Shown here piece after piece: positions 45,461-56,613 of a stretch of DNA of 64,000 nucleotides. Each line of letters opens with the position of its first letter. The first letter of the stretch is position 1. This DNA comes from Gigaspora margarita. Its lineage: Eukaryota; Glomeromycota; Glomeromycetes; Diversisporales; Gigasporaceae. The notes beneath the pieces were generated by a model that saw only the letters and a program-made list of their open reading frames with translations, did no database searches and was not told the DNA's origin. A program made the translations under genes and the position numbers. The stretch spans positions 125,520 to 189,519 of the forward strand of contig WTPW01001105.1 in NCBI GenBank assembly GCA_009809945.1, written 5' to 3'.

Positions 45461-45991
45461 TAATGTTTCAGGCGAAATTAGTTTGTTATTTCCGAAATAT
45501 TTCAGATTTTGATAGTGGTCCGAAATTAAAATCCTAAATTCCGTAATTAGGACAAAAATCTGATATAAATCTGATAAAATCTGATACTTCCGATAGCCTG
45601 ATTGGCTAATTTTCGATCTGCACGTAATTATTAACCAATTAACTCCTATAACGATAAAACACTAAGTTAAGCTATCAGAAGTATCAGATTTTATCGGATT
45701 TATATCAGATTTTTGTCCTAATTACGAAATTTGGGATTTTAATTTCGGACCACTGTCAAAATCTGAAATAATTTCACCTGAAACATTACCCATGGCAAAT
45801 ATTATTGGTCAGATTTGATTCACGTGTTTAATGCAGTTTCGGACAGTTCTGAATATTTCAGATTGAGTTCAGATTTTGGGCAATTACGGATTCATCAGAA
45901 ATTTCAGAAATTTAATTGTTGGGCGAAACTAATATCGCCCATATTTCGGATTCGGATTTGGTGAAATATTTAGATTTCACCTGAAACATTA
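45461..45991. mobile_element. hAT-type MITE (TAATGTTTCAGG), 531 bp
   Basis: Perfect 8-bp duplication GCCTTGGT (45453-45460, 45992-45999). TIRs TAATGTTTCAGGCGAAAT / TAATGTTTCAGGTGAAAT. The left 325 bp form an almost complete foldback of their own ending in a third terminus copy (TTTCACCTGAAACATTA near 45786). The duplication includes the first base of the next MITE, so this insertion came second. Confidence 0.88.
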
Positions 45992-45998
45992 GCCTTGG

Positions 45999-46276
45999 TA
46001 GTGTTGTACATTTTGGCTATCCATAGCCTTTTTTGGCTTGTTCATATTCAAAATTGTCCAAACATCCAAGATTGTCCAAAGCTTGCCCAGCTTTAATAAT
46101 TAATAAATCTATTTAAAAAATATATAACTATATATTTTTTTAGATGCTGAACACATTCCAGTTAAAATTAAAATAGGTTATTATAATAAAATTTAAGTAA
46201 TTTTACTTTATTTAATTGTTCAAAATTGTTCAAAATTGTCCAAATCAATGTCCAAAGCTGTCCCATAACAATACTA
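45999..46276. mobile_element. hAT-type MITE (CAGTGTTGTAC family), short copy
   Basis: TAGTGTTGTACATTTTGGCT to CAATACTA, a sister of 25272-25924. Its 8-bp duplication is GGCCTTGG / GGCCTTGA if the left copy is read across the MITE that later landed in it (45452-45459). Confidence 0.78.
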
Positions 46277-46647
46277 GGCCTTGATATACATCTCGAATAA
46301 GAGCTTTCAGGTGCACAAAATTCAAGGAACCAGAAAAATAGAAACCCGTTTGGCAAGTTCTGAGTAAGGAGGTAGCAAAGATCTTTGACAGTGCTATCAA
46401 AACCAGAATATCAGAAACTGGAGCCAAAGAATTAGATGACAAGACTCTCAAGGAGGGGTCTACCAACCAGGTCGCTAGAGTTGTACTAGAGGAAAAGGAC
46501 CTATGTTTTAGCAGTAGGTACCAAGAGAAAAAAGCTATATTGATCCTTCTAGGCTAACTGGTTTAGAAATTTGGAAATCCGGTATAAGGACTAATAAAAT
46601 AGTGATGGTGGGTGCTGGGATTGAAGCGAACCTTGCAAGGACAGAAG
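46277..46647 (+). mobile_element. SINE-A copy 2, central part
   Basis: Body sequence matching 815-900 (GAGCTTTCAGGTGCACAAA, ATTCAAGGAACCAGAAAAAT) and beyond. Ends at the 8-bp target GACAGAAG of the 6.6-kb hAT element. Confidence 0.75.
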
Positions 46648-49600
46648 TAGAGCTTGAACCCAGATATCTGTTTATCTGTTTAGAGATATTCTTTTTATAA
46701 AAGTTGTATTCAGAAAACTACTAAATTTTAATTTGCAAATAATCAGATAAATCCTATAAAAACTGGATAACCCTTAAGGATAACCAGATAGTTAATGAAT
46801 ATCTGGATAACTAGATAACTTCAGGTATCATAGGTAAAATACTTAGAGCACATATGTATTGAAAATAAATTATTCATTTTATATTTAGGTCGGGTTATAT
46901 TATAGGATGAGTATAATGAATATTATTAACCTTTATCTGTTATGCTATTTAAATATCGATACTTACTAATTTAACTAATATTAGCATTAATAATACGTAA
47001 GATTTATTTGACAAAAATATAGATGCACCAAAGCCCTATAGTATTATATATTTGCCACTTGATTTTATTTATTAATAATCACCACAAGGCTTTAGCATTA
47101 GCACATTTCGATTAAAATAAATAAGCCATTGAATAAAGATTGCATAAAGTATGGTATCTGACAAATGATCTAGATATAACAATTCAAAAATGGGCGAAAT
47201 AAGAATCGGATTGTATAAAGGCTTAATTAATCAATGTGTAGGTATTACTGTAATTGATTGAAATTGGATCAAAAGTTATTGGAATTTTTTGCACCAAGTT
47301 TTTTGTGTGAGTGGTTAGATAGTATATGAAAGTTAATAATAGTAATTATATCGGAGAAAATGAATTATCTAGCATCAAAAGAAATTAATAATTATCCTTA
47401 ATTTTTGCAAGATATTACCATTTTAGTAACTATGCAGTCAAACATTTCAATTCTAAAATTATCCAGCTAACACCTTTGACAAGTAACACCAAAGTCATAA
47501 TCAACCCTTTTTTTCCTAACAAGTTTTTTGATTGAATTCATCAATGCTACTTTAACTTTTTTTTTTCTTAGAAAATACCTTTAATTACTATAAAATTTTC
47601 TAGCATCATAATAATAGTATTTAAAATCTGCCAAAGGCAAAAATTTTGCTAGACAATTCAATGTTCAATTGCTTTGAATGTATTTAAATAAAAATTTTGA
47701 TTAGTATGTATAAATTTTTTTTTTTCTGGATTTATTATTAAGACATTGAGACATACAATTTTATCCCTTTTTTGTGCCTGGAAAATACTTCCAGTTACTT
47801 GCCAATTATTTTTTAAGCATACTAGATGCTCAAAGGTAGTAGATAAAAGTGATATTCTTTTTTTGTCATCATATTCCCAGCATTACTAAACAGCCTTTCA
47901 CTTGCAGTCGAAGTTGCTGGGATGGTCAAATACTTTCTAGCTAACTTACTTAATACAAGGAACCATGCTTGATTATTGTGCTACCAGGTTAGTGGATATT
48001 AATCCCACAAAATTTTTTGAGATCCAAGATAATCTGAGATTTCTAACCTTGGGCATCTATTACAAAGCATTAAAGCCAATAAGGAATTCGAATAGTTTTG
48101 TGAATTATTGTTTTCTTCTACACCGTACAAAACCCGTAACTTTTTATATTCAGTTTTAAGCAATTCGAATGTTTCATTTCTTAGAGATTCTGACATAAAG
48201 AAAAGAGGCTTGCACCAAGGATCCAAGAGCATTGTCAGCATTGCTTCTTTACTAAGCATATTCCAATAATGCACTATCGCATTATATAATACTACCTTTA
48301 TTTTTTTTCGAAATTTTCACAACTTTGTGAACTATTAATATTAATTCGACAATGCTTTTCATTTGATTTATAGTTTTCTAGTAATTCATCTATATAAATG
48401 ACATCATTCTCAAAAACATCACTAGAAGAATCAAAATCTATATTAGAAGTTTCAGCAAACAAAAGAAGCCCTTGCTCAATTACGGTAATCACACTATATA
48501 TAAAACTGATAGTGGCATATTTGCTACCTCCCAAAAGTTTGGTCATTTCAGCAAAAGGTCTCAAAATTGCAGTTAGTGATATTATGGCATTCCATTCATC
48601 ATTTGTTATATTAATTTTTTCTAGACGAGAACCATTCTTTCGAGATTGCAAATTATTATTCAGAGTTAAATTAGCAATCATTATACTAATAATATCCTGA
48701 ATTTTTAAAAGTTGTTGCCAAGCGTGATATGACAAGTTCTATTTTATGGGAACATCTGCAATGATTTATAATTGATGGTCGTTATCATTTAGATCCTAAA
48801 ATTACAGATAAATTGATATATGTTGGGCATTAGAATTCTAGAGTTCTATTGCCAAATATTTAATATCACCAACATAAAAAATATTATATTTGAGCGCCAT
48901 ATACGCATTTATAAAAAAAAAAAGATTATGATTCCACCTTTACCCAATCTAGACCAATAAAATTCTAATTCTGCACTTACTATATTTTTAAATTGATGCA
49001 GATTTTTTTAAGTGTTAATTAATCTTTCTGTTTGTTTGGACATAGTAAAGAAAAGCATAAGTCTTTTAGCATGTGCTATGAGAAACTCAGCATCTAACAA
49101 TCCCTTCCCGATAGCACATTGTAGGGTATAAGCTGCGCATGGAACTCAAACAATATTTGGTATGAACTTAGCAGCTTTAATCATGTTGCTCCTACTGTCC
49201 ATCATAACAGTAAAAATCTTGTTTGTTAATTTCCAATCTTCAAATATAAAATTCAATGCTTTAGCGATTGTCTTGCCAGTATGCGGATATAGTAAATACT
49301 TGATTGCAAGAACAAGTTCATTTAATTGAAAGTTGTTATCAATAAATAAACAGGTAACTCCAAAATATCTCATACAATTCTGTCCTGTCCACAAATTATA
49401 TGTCAAAGAACAAGTTATTACATTATTATGAAGTACTTCTTTAAGATTTTTCTTGGAATTTAAAAAAGCATCTGTTAGCAATTTTCAGGTAAGCCTTTCG
49501 CAAGGCAATTGGTAGTTAGAATCAAATTCTGCCACAAATTCAGTAAAACTAACTCCTTCTCTTATATTGATTGGCAATTGGTCCTTGATCAACATACTAA

Positions 49601-49857
49601 CAAACTTTTGATCTCTTTTTTCTTTTCGCTTAGGATCATTTGCAGCTATTTTTTGAAACACTTCATTGATATTTGTTTGTTTAGGTTGAAGTTGAAGATT
49701 TTTTTTGTGAAATGTTTTGGTTATTTCATGTCAAGATACCAAGTAGCTAATAAAATTACCCATTGAACTATCAGTTGATCCCATTAAATGGCCACACGGT
49801 TGAAGCCCATTAGCACTATTAATTTTAAACAAACATCCGACTATTTGCTTGTATGTA

Positions 49858-50139
49858 GAGTTCTGCAATTTGATTTGATCTTCAAATATTTGAATCAAAT
49901 ATTTGATCAAATTCAAATTCAAATTTGACTATATTTGATTTGATCAAATTCAAATCTGACCAAATTTGATTTGATTTGACAAATATTTGATTTGATTTAA
50001 AAATTACTATTAAAAATTCAAATTCAAATCAAATTCAAATCCAAATATTTGAATCAAATCAAATTTAAATTAGGGTTAATTTGATTTGATCAAATTCAAA
50101 TTGATCCAATATTTGATTTGATTTGAATTTGAAGAACCC
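49858..50139. mobile_element. TA-flanked MITE, AATTTGATTTGA family (copy 3)
   Basis: Starts GAGTTCTGCAATTTGATTTG, ends GAATTTGAAGAACCC, TA on both sides (49856-49857, 50140-50141). It lies in the BED-finger region of the hAT transposase. Without it and one TA the surrounding frame is continuous (NLYNYTS to TYKQIVG). Confidence 0.87.
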
Positions 50140-50309
50140 TACTTGTATAGTTGTACAGGTTTATATAATTGATAATAACCCTATATCCAACTTTTCCAGG
50201 TACTATATCAATAGGTACAAGTTGAAGATCCTTAAGGTTAGGCTTAGAAGGTTGATTCATGCTAGTATTACTTTTAGGTATACTGCTAGTTGCATAATCA
50301 CTATTGTGT

Positions 50310-50420
50310 TCGTTAGCTACATCACCTTCATTCATTATATGATCATTGTGTTTGTTAGTTATATAATCATTATTGTATTCGTTAGTTATATGATCATTAT
50401 TGTGTTCATTATTATTTTCA
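50310..50420 (-). repeat. 27-bp coding repeat in the hAT N-terminus
   Basis: Four to five units of ATGATCATTATTGTGTTCGT-like sequence. On the minus strand they encode NEHNNDHIT, NEYNNDYIT, NKHNDHIM, NEGDVA, NEHNSDYAT, a nine-residue period. Confidence 0.75.
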
Positions 50421-50677
50421 TCACTTAATGCCTCTGATAATGAAGTTGTACTAATTATACTTTCGTTGAATTGTTTTTTAGTCTTTTTCTTGCATAGTTT
50501 TAAATAAGTTGCTACATCTTTTTAACTGTCTTGTAAAAAACTCATCATCAACATTTTCTTCATAGTTAGGTACATTTTCATGCTCCATATATTCCATGTT
50601 ACTAGCAATTTTTGCACAAAATAGAGATGATTTTTGTGTAGATTATCATGCTGATGCATATTTATATATAATTAAAG

Positions 50678-50999
50678 GGGTTTGTATCAGAATCCCAACA
50701 AACAGAATCCCGACAGGTCATAATCCCGACAAAAAAATCCTGACAATCAAAAATCCTGACAAATCCCGACAATTAAAAAAAGTGTCCGTTGAGCAATTTT
50801 ACTATATAATCACCTAAACCCAAACCCTAACCTAGGTGCACACCCAAACCCTAACCTATGCACTTGCCTAACCCTACCCAAACTTAAATAAACAATAATT
50901 TTTTGTTGTCAGGATTTGTCGGGATTTTTACTGTCAGGATTTTTTTGTCGGGATTATGATCTGTCGAGATTCTGTTTGTCGGGATTTTGACTAGCACCC
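50678..50999. mobile_element. hAT-type MITE with repeated AATCCCGACA words, 322 bp
   Basis: Arms of about 95 bp made of GAATCCCGACA and AATCCTGACAA units. Flanks AATTAAAG (50670-50677) and GATTAAAG (51000-51007), 7 of 8 with one transition. The centre has several CCCTAACC telomere-like words. Confidence 0.8.
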
Positions 51000-51833
51000 G
51001 ATTAAAGATCACGAGATATTAATTATATGTTTTGATCAAGCTTTAAAAATTGTCTTGTCCTAATAATTATCTTTCTATCTCATTATCTTCTCACAAACCA
51101 ATGTAAAATAAGAGAAGAAAAATATTTAAATTTCAAATAGAAATTCTATTTATATAAAAGTTTTAGTTTGAAAACTAGTGGCCATTATAAATTAAGAATT
51201 AGTAAACACACATGTGATTCAAATGATGACTAAGATTCACATTCAAGTAAAAGTTCCAATCTATTAATGAACCAAGTCGATCTCAAAAGAAAAAAATAAT
51301 CAAAATTGATATGTACTATACTGCAAAAAGAAAGCATTAGAATAGTATTTAAAATTAGAAATGTTAAAGAATGCCAATAAGCATTCTAACAGGAAAAAAA
51401 AATGAAAAAATAATAAAAAATCAATGTGAACAACTAAATGTTAAATATAAGTGGATAAACAAAAAGGCATTTGAATAGTTATTTAATCTGCTATTTGATA
51501 AAGGTATAGAAGAAAAGATTGAATCTGTTATAGTTACTTCGAAGGAAGTTGAAGGAAAGTGTCAAATATTAAATATTGTCATAATGTAGTATAAATTGTT
51601 ATTATAGTAAAGGATGAAAAAAACAAATATATATTTTTTTTTGCTTTGTAAAAGCAATATATAATGGCAGTTTATTCTAGTATTATAGATTGAATAATAT
51701 TTCTTATATGTGACTTATAAAGAGCATGAGTTTTGAAAGTCAGTGATAGTTGGACTTAATGAAAGAAATGCATTACAGTTGCTTTACCTTGGTTTAACAT
51801 CTGCTTACATTTTATATGTTTTAATAATAAGTA

Positions 51834-52149
51834 CCATATATTCCTAAAAATAAGCTACTTCGAAAATAAGCTACCCCCTGTTTTTTTTAAAAATCTCAAA
51901 AAAATGTGTTAGCAGTTGCTACATATAAAAGTCCGAATTTTACTAAATAAATATCAAAAGTGCCATTAAGTAAAGTTATTCAGAACACAAAAATACACTT
52001 ACAATAAAAATTTCACATTATTTGATCAACTTTTTATTAGTACGTTTTTCAATTTTTCAAAAAATTTAACAATTCGAAAATAAGCTACTCCACATTTTTT
52101 TGTGTAATTTTTGGTCCAAAAAAGGTAGCTTATTTTCAGAAATATATGG
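51834..52149. mobile_element. TA-flanked MITE, family CCGTATATG (copy 2)
   Basis: TACCATATATTCCTAAAAAT and complement of TACCATATATTTCTGAAAAT; TA on both sides; 316 bp; same interior as 11943-12260 (AATAAGCTACC, TTAGCAGTTGCTACATATAA). Confidence 0.83.
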
Positions 52150-52490
52150 TATACTTTTAGAACCCACTAACTTATATGCACCAGTTATAGTAAATGATAT
52201 AATATGTACGCTATATTATAAGTATTACTAGAGAATTTACGCTCAAAAAAAAAAAATACAAATATGTAATATTTTTCTTAGAAAAGTATATGGGTGTTTA
52301 CTTTTTTATTACTTAAGATCATGAATTGATCATAATAAAAAGTATGAAGCTTGAAAGTTAGTAAGAATTACTTAATGAAGAAAAGTCATTGTACTTTACT
52401 TTTGTTATATTTTTATTAATATATTTCTTAAATTTACTAACTTGTATTCTGCCCATATTAATACTGCACGCCACTTTACCATTAAAATCT

Positions 52491-52764
52491 TAGCAGAAGT
52501 CTTTTTTGATTTTTAACAGTTGCTCTATCTTGGAAAGTATGTTGGGGTTACGTCAAGTATAACTCAGGTTTGTATAAAGAGATTATTTTTCTGCGTATCA
52601 AATACAAAGTAAAGTTTCCAATTATATATTATAATTGAAAATTTACTTTGTATTCAATATACAGGAAAATGCTCTCCTTATGCAAACTCAGGTTATACTT
52701 GATATACTTCTGATGCACTTTTCAAGATAGGGCAACTGTTAAAAATCGAAAAAGATCTCTGCTA
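52491..52764. mobile_element. Foldback MITE (TAGCAGAAGTCTTTTTTGAT)
   Basis: Almost the whole 274 bp is palindromic (TTTTTAACAGTTGCTCTATC and mirror), centre near 52630. A 7-bp direct repeat AAAATCT borders it (52484-52490, 52765-52771). Confidence 0.78.
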
Positions 52765-53247
52765 AAAATCTCTATATTAAGATATACTAGAGAATTTACT
52801 GCTCAAAAAAAAGGATGTTTCTTCTATTTCGCTTACAAAAAATGGCATAGTATTTTCATATTATCATTTGAATTAGTGCAACAGCACATTTCAATATTTT
52901 ATAAATATTTTATGATATATATTTTTATATAATATCATTTTTGACATTTTTTTGAAATAAAGTTTATTTGTTGTATAATAACTTTTCTAAAAAAAGCAAA
53001 TAATCATTACAAATTTATGCACTTATAAGTTCTTATGATGCATGAATTACTTCATACCCATGGGTATGCACGAGTTACTTCATACCTGCAGGTACTCATG
53101 GATACCTTGCAGATATCTGCAGATACCTGTAAGTTATCCTTGGGAAACTGGGGGATAAGGGTTGGTATCCATGAGATATTTATAGCATCTGAATGCGTGG
53201 TTAACTGTGTGCATATCCGGATATGCGGTTAACAGGTCCAAGCTCTA

Positions 53248-53723
53248 GGCAGAAGTAAATAATAGTAGTAGTTTAGGCTAATCTCTAGACTGCAAGTGGT
53301 CTGTCTTAGTAGATATGTAAGTTACTGAAGCGTAGATAATACCTGTGTAGAACAGGAACTGCTCTACCAAGTGTTCCGCGAGAATAAAGCAGTCCTAAGG
53401 GGATTCTGTAAAGAATCTGGGACTGATTTTGACTAACTAATGTATTGGAGAACTGTACTAGTAATACAAGTAGGGTTGGCAGGTGAAGCATAGACCAGAG
53501 GGTTTAAATAGATAACCCTCTAGTTGGGTTGCAGGTATGGCAACTAGTGTAGAACCTTCGGGCGGACTACTTAAATTAGACAACCAAAAGTTGTACATGT
53601 GGCTAGTTGTATCCTCATCAATGTAACAAATATTGGGTGTCCAAAAAGGCTTCCTTGATCTGGTTGCTTGAATAAATACCTTTCTTCAAAGCAAAAACTT
53701 TAACATATAAAAAAAATAATCAA
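53248..53723 (+). mobile_element. SINE-A copy 2, 3' part
   Basis: Includes the tail shared with 1225-1345 (GGTATGGCAACTAGTGTAGA, ACATGTGGCTAGTTGTATCC), then an extra about 110 bp to an A-rich end (53707-53719) and the right target copy ACTTAGCTAAG. Confidence 0.75.
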
Positions 53724-53739
53724 CTTAGCTAAGTTGACT

Positions 53740-55685
53740 AACCAATTTGAGTTGATTTTTTAACTATCGATTAGTATCACTAGCTCTATTACATCTTCTA
53801 TAGCAATGAAGTCTTTTATCTAGAAAGTCAAACCCAAAAGAAGAGTTCTTTTTTAGTTCTATTTTAGTTCTTTTTAATATATAATCTAAAACCCTATATC
53901 CAAGATGCTTCTAGATAAAGTCTTTGTTGTATATAAATATACTAACTACAAAGTTTTATAGCTCAGTGTTTTGTAAAAATTTTGGTTTAGATAATTATCA
54001 AAAAAAGTGTTACAAATTAAAAAGTTGAGTAGTAAAAATTTATTATTAATAACTAATAAAATTTTTTTATTTTAATTTTATATAATTTCAAGATTAAAAT
54101 AAAAAAATTTTTAGCAAATTTGATTAAAAGTTGTTAAGATATTTTAATTTAAAAATTTAAAAAATTTTACTAAAAATGATTTGTTTCTTTTTTACTAACT
54201 TACTTTTATATATTTGTTTTCAAATTGTTAATAATATAGACTTTTAAAAAGAACTTTTAAACTAATTATTTTTTAAAAAAAATTTAAGTATAAATTTTAT
54301 AATTCAAATAAAATTTTTAAAAAGCTAATTTGATCTCTGGATATATTAATTTATTTTTTGACTTTAAACAAAAAAACTGATTTAATTTGTTTAAATCTGC
54401 AAATAATATATTACTTTTGCCTATTATATGATAAGTATTTTCAAGTTCTTAAAACAAATAATTTATTATATTTGCTTATTATAAAACAATATTCCTATAA
54501 ATTATTAATGCAAGTGCATTATTTAATATACAAGTAATTTGAAAAACTCTTTCTGACTATAGAAGAAGTAGTTGATGAAAATCAGAAGTTTTTATCAAAT
54601 ATTTGTGGAAGCTATGGCAGAGCAAAAGCAAAAAATTGGTTGACTTTACTATTCTATATAATGCAAACTATTACACTTCCTCTATATTGGTTTACTTCTG
54701 CCTTCTATTTGGTTTTTCTTTAATTTTTTCCAAAAAGTGGCAATTTTGGTATACTCTTTCAGAAGATTGATATTGTTTATATTCGAGAATAGAAACTCTA
54801 GTTCACATAAAATCACGAGAAGTCATGTGCTCACAATGCTACTAAATGTCTATGTGGTGATAGTGAATAATTCATGTCTAATGGATAGGATTAAAAACAA
54901 TTTCTGATTGGTAAATCTTGATTTCTTAGAAGATATAGAGTTATATAGTTACATTCTTCATTGGAATACAGTGCTAAAATTGAATAGAATTGTACTGTAT
55001 AATTTTTACGAGTTTAGTATAGACTTTGACTATACCTATCTAGATTTGTTTTGTTTTCTTTTTCTTTTTTCTTTTTTTGTTTTGTTTTGTTTTTATTTTA
55101 TTTTTCCTTTTTCATCTCTTTTTCTTTCTTTTGTTTTTTTTGTTGTTTTCTATTTTTGTTAGTTTTTATTTATTTTTTTTCTTTACATGCTTGTTGTGAA
55201 GAAGTTAAAATTTTAAGAAAAAAAATATGGTTTTGATATGGCATCCAACACCAGTTGGTTATTAATAGAGCATAACTTGGAGAATATACTCTGAGACCAA
55301 ATTGAGACGAATATTGGTATAGTGGATTACTTTGGATAGTTAATATAGGTAATACTTGGAAAGTCTCTTTTAAACAGAACATTTGTAGTCTTTTTTTATT
55401 TATACAAAGTAGCTATAAACTGCACAGTTCACTAGTAAAAAGAGACAAAATTGCTGAATTAAAAAATAAATAAATAAATATGCAAATAATTTCATATTAG
55501 CCCATTAAATGCTTCTATGAATTTTTTATTACAAATGTATTATTTAGTTCAATTTCTAATAATTTATTTAAATCATTAAGTTGCTTAATATCTCTGCTTT
55601 GCTTAAATATAATTTTAACATAACTTTAGTAAAAATAATTGCACAATTTAGTACTATTTAATAAATAATATCAGGTTATATATAT
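53740..55685. other. AT-rich spacer with MITE fragment and T-rich tract
   Basis: About 53990-54222 is a truncated relative of the MITE at 42131. 55045-55190 is T-rich low complexity (TTTTC and TTTTG units). No gene seen. Confidence 0.5.
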
Positions 55686-55693
55686 GTTCCACC

Positions 55694-55873
55694 AGGACCC
55701 CGAAATATACATAGATAGGTTAGGTTAATTATAAAATTACTAAAAAAGGAATGATCTGCAGAAAAAATCTCAAAACTAAGCAAAAAATTACTATAAATAG
55801 AAAAGATTTGCACAAAAAACCTGAAAAATAAGCAAACTCATACCTGACCTATCTATGTATATTTCGGGGTCCT
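55694..55873. mobile_element. hAT-type MITE (AGGACCCCGAAATATACAT), 180 bp
   Basis: TIRs of about 27 bp, AGGACCCCGAAATATACATA and exact complement, with a perfect 8-bp duplication GTTCCACC (55686-55693, 55874-55881). The AGGACCCCG start is shared with the element at 60160-62416. Confidence 0.87.
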
Positions 55874-55939
55874 GTTCCACCAGTTCTTTTTACTATAATC
55901 TCAAACATATTACTATTCATATTGTCTTATTATTTAATT

Positions 55940-56110
55940 GACTATGTTTTTTAGTTAAAACTATATCATTAATTATCTGATTATTTTTTATTAGAGTTCT
56001 ACTTCTTATTCTTTCTCTTAATATATAAATAATCAGAATCTTTATATATAATTTTAACTTTTTTTTATCCCTTTCTCTCCAAAAAATCATCTAATTTTTG
56101 ATGCTCCTCT
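55940..56110. pseudogene. Degraded relative of 24505-24660
   Basis: ATCTGATTATTTTTTATTAG, TATATATAATTTTA and CTTTCTCTCCAAAAAATCAT follow the same order as at 24520-24640, the N-terminal remnant of the shredded transposon gene. It shows the gene family has more than one copy here. Confidence 0.5.
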
Positions 56111-56613
56111 TATTATATTATCACTAATACTAAAAACTTGTTTACTATTATATCAAAAAAAAGAATAAAATGTGTTTGAAAGTTTTTTTTTTATCAAATA
56201 ATATTTACTAATCAGTGCATAATATTTATAGCTAATTATTATTTGCTATTTGAATAGATGTTTACAAATTTATCAAATCAGATTTCAGAGATTCATTAGA
56301 TTTTATTTATTGTCACAGATCATAATTTAAAATGATATCTATATTTTCTACTTAACCTGCTAACTTTCTAAAACCCACTAATACTTGTTTATTATAACTT
56401 TTTTTTAAAACTAAACCCTAATCCTAACCTCTAACCCTAAAAAATGCACCTCTAAAAGAAATTAGTTTTCGAGATTTTATACTATAATTTCATTTTAATC
56501 TGGATTTCATTTTAATTTGCCACATTTATTGTCACAAATTATTATAAAATTTGAATCATCATAAAATCTAAATAAAATTTAACAATCCTATTGTTTATTA
56601 ATCTAACCCTAAG

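Larger units (their letters stand above)
47822..50420 (-). pseudogene. hAT transposase (BED finger + RNase H-like + dimerisation), pseudogene
   Basis: Minus-strand order: an Asn-rich start with repeats (50310-50420), a BED-finger-like region (CLFKINSANGLQPCGHLMGS, SSMGNFISYL then HEITK) split by the MITE at 49858-50139, PKRKEKRDQKFVSMLIKDQL, FAEFDSNYQLPCERLT-like sequence, an RNase H-like core (MRYFGVTCLFIDNNFQLNEL, WKLTNKIFTVMMDSRSNMIK, CAAYTLQCAIGKGLLDA), INITNDEWNAIISLTAILRP with FAEMTKLLGGSKYATIS, and the C-terminal dimerisation domain (NNQAWFLVLSKLARKYLTIP, ATSTASERLFSNAGNMMTKK; about 47865-47985). In-frame stops, including a TAG where a Trp is expected before HNNQA, and frame changes between 49146, 48735 and 48274 show it is inactive. 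hAT assignment rests on the TASERLFSNAGN signature and is secure. Confidence 0.87.
46648..53247 (-). mobile_element. hAT transposon with transposase, 6.6 kb
   Basis: Left end TAGAGCTTGAACCCAGATAT and right end complement of TAGAGCTTGGACCTGTTAAC. The 8-bp flanks GACAGAAG (46640-46647) and GGCAGAAG (53248-53255) differ by one transition. It carries a hAT transposase pseudogene on the minus strand and four later MITE insertions (49858-50139, 50678-50999, 51834-52149, 52491-52764). Both ends match the 1131-bp element at 17229-18359. Inserted in SINE-A copy 2. With the MITEs removed it would be about 5.4 kb. Confidence 0.88.

Noticed and set aside
47965..48159. Plus-strand frame over the hAT C-terminus
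   Set aside because: Antisense shadow of the dimerisation region of the hAT transposase.
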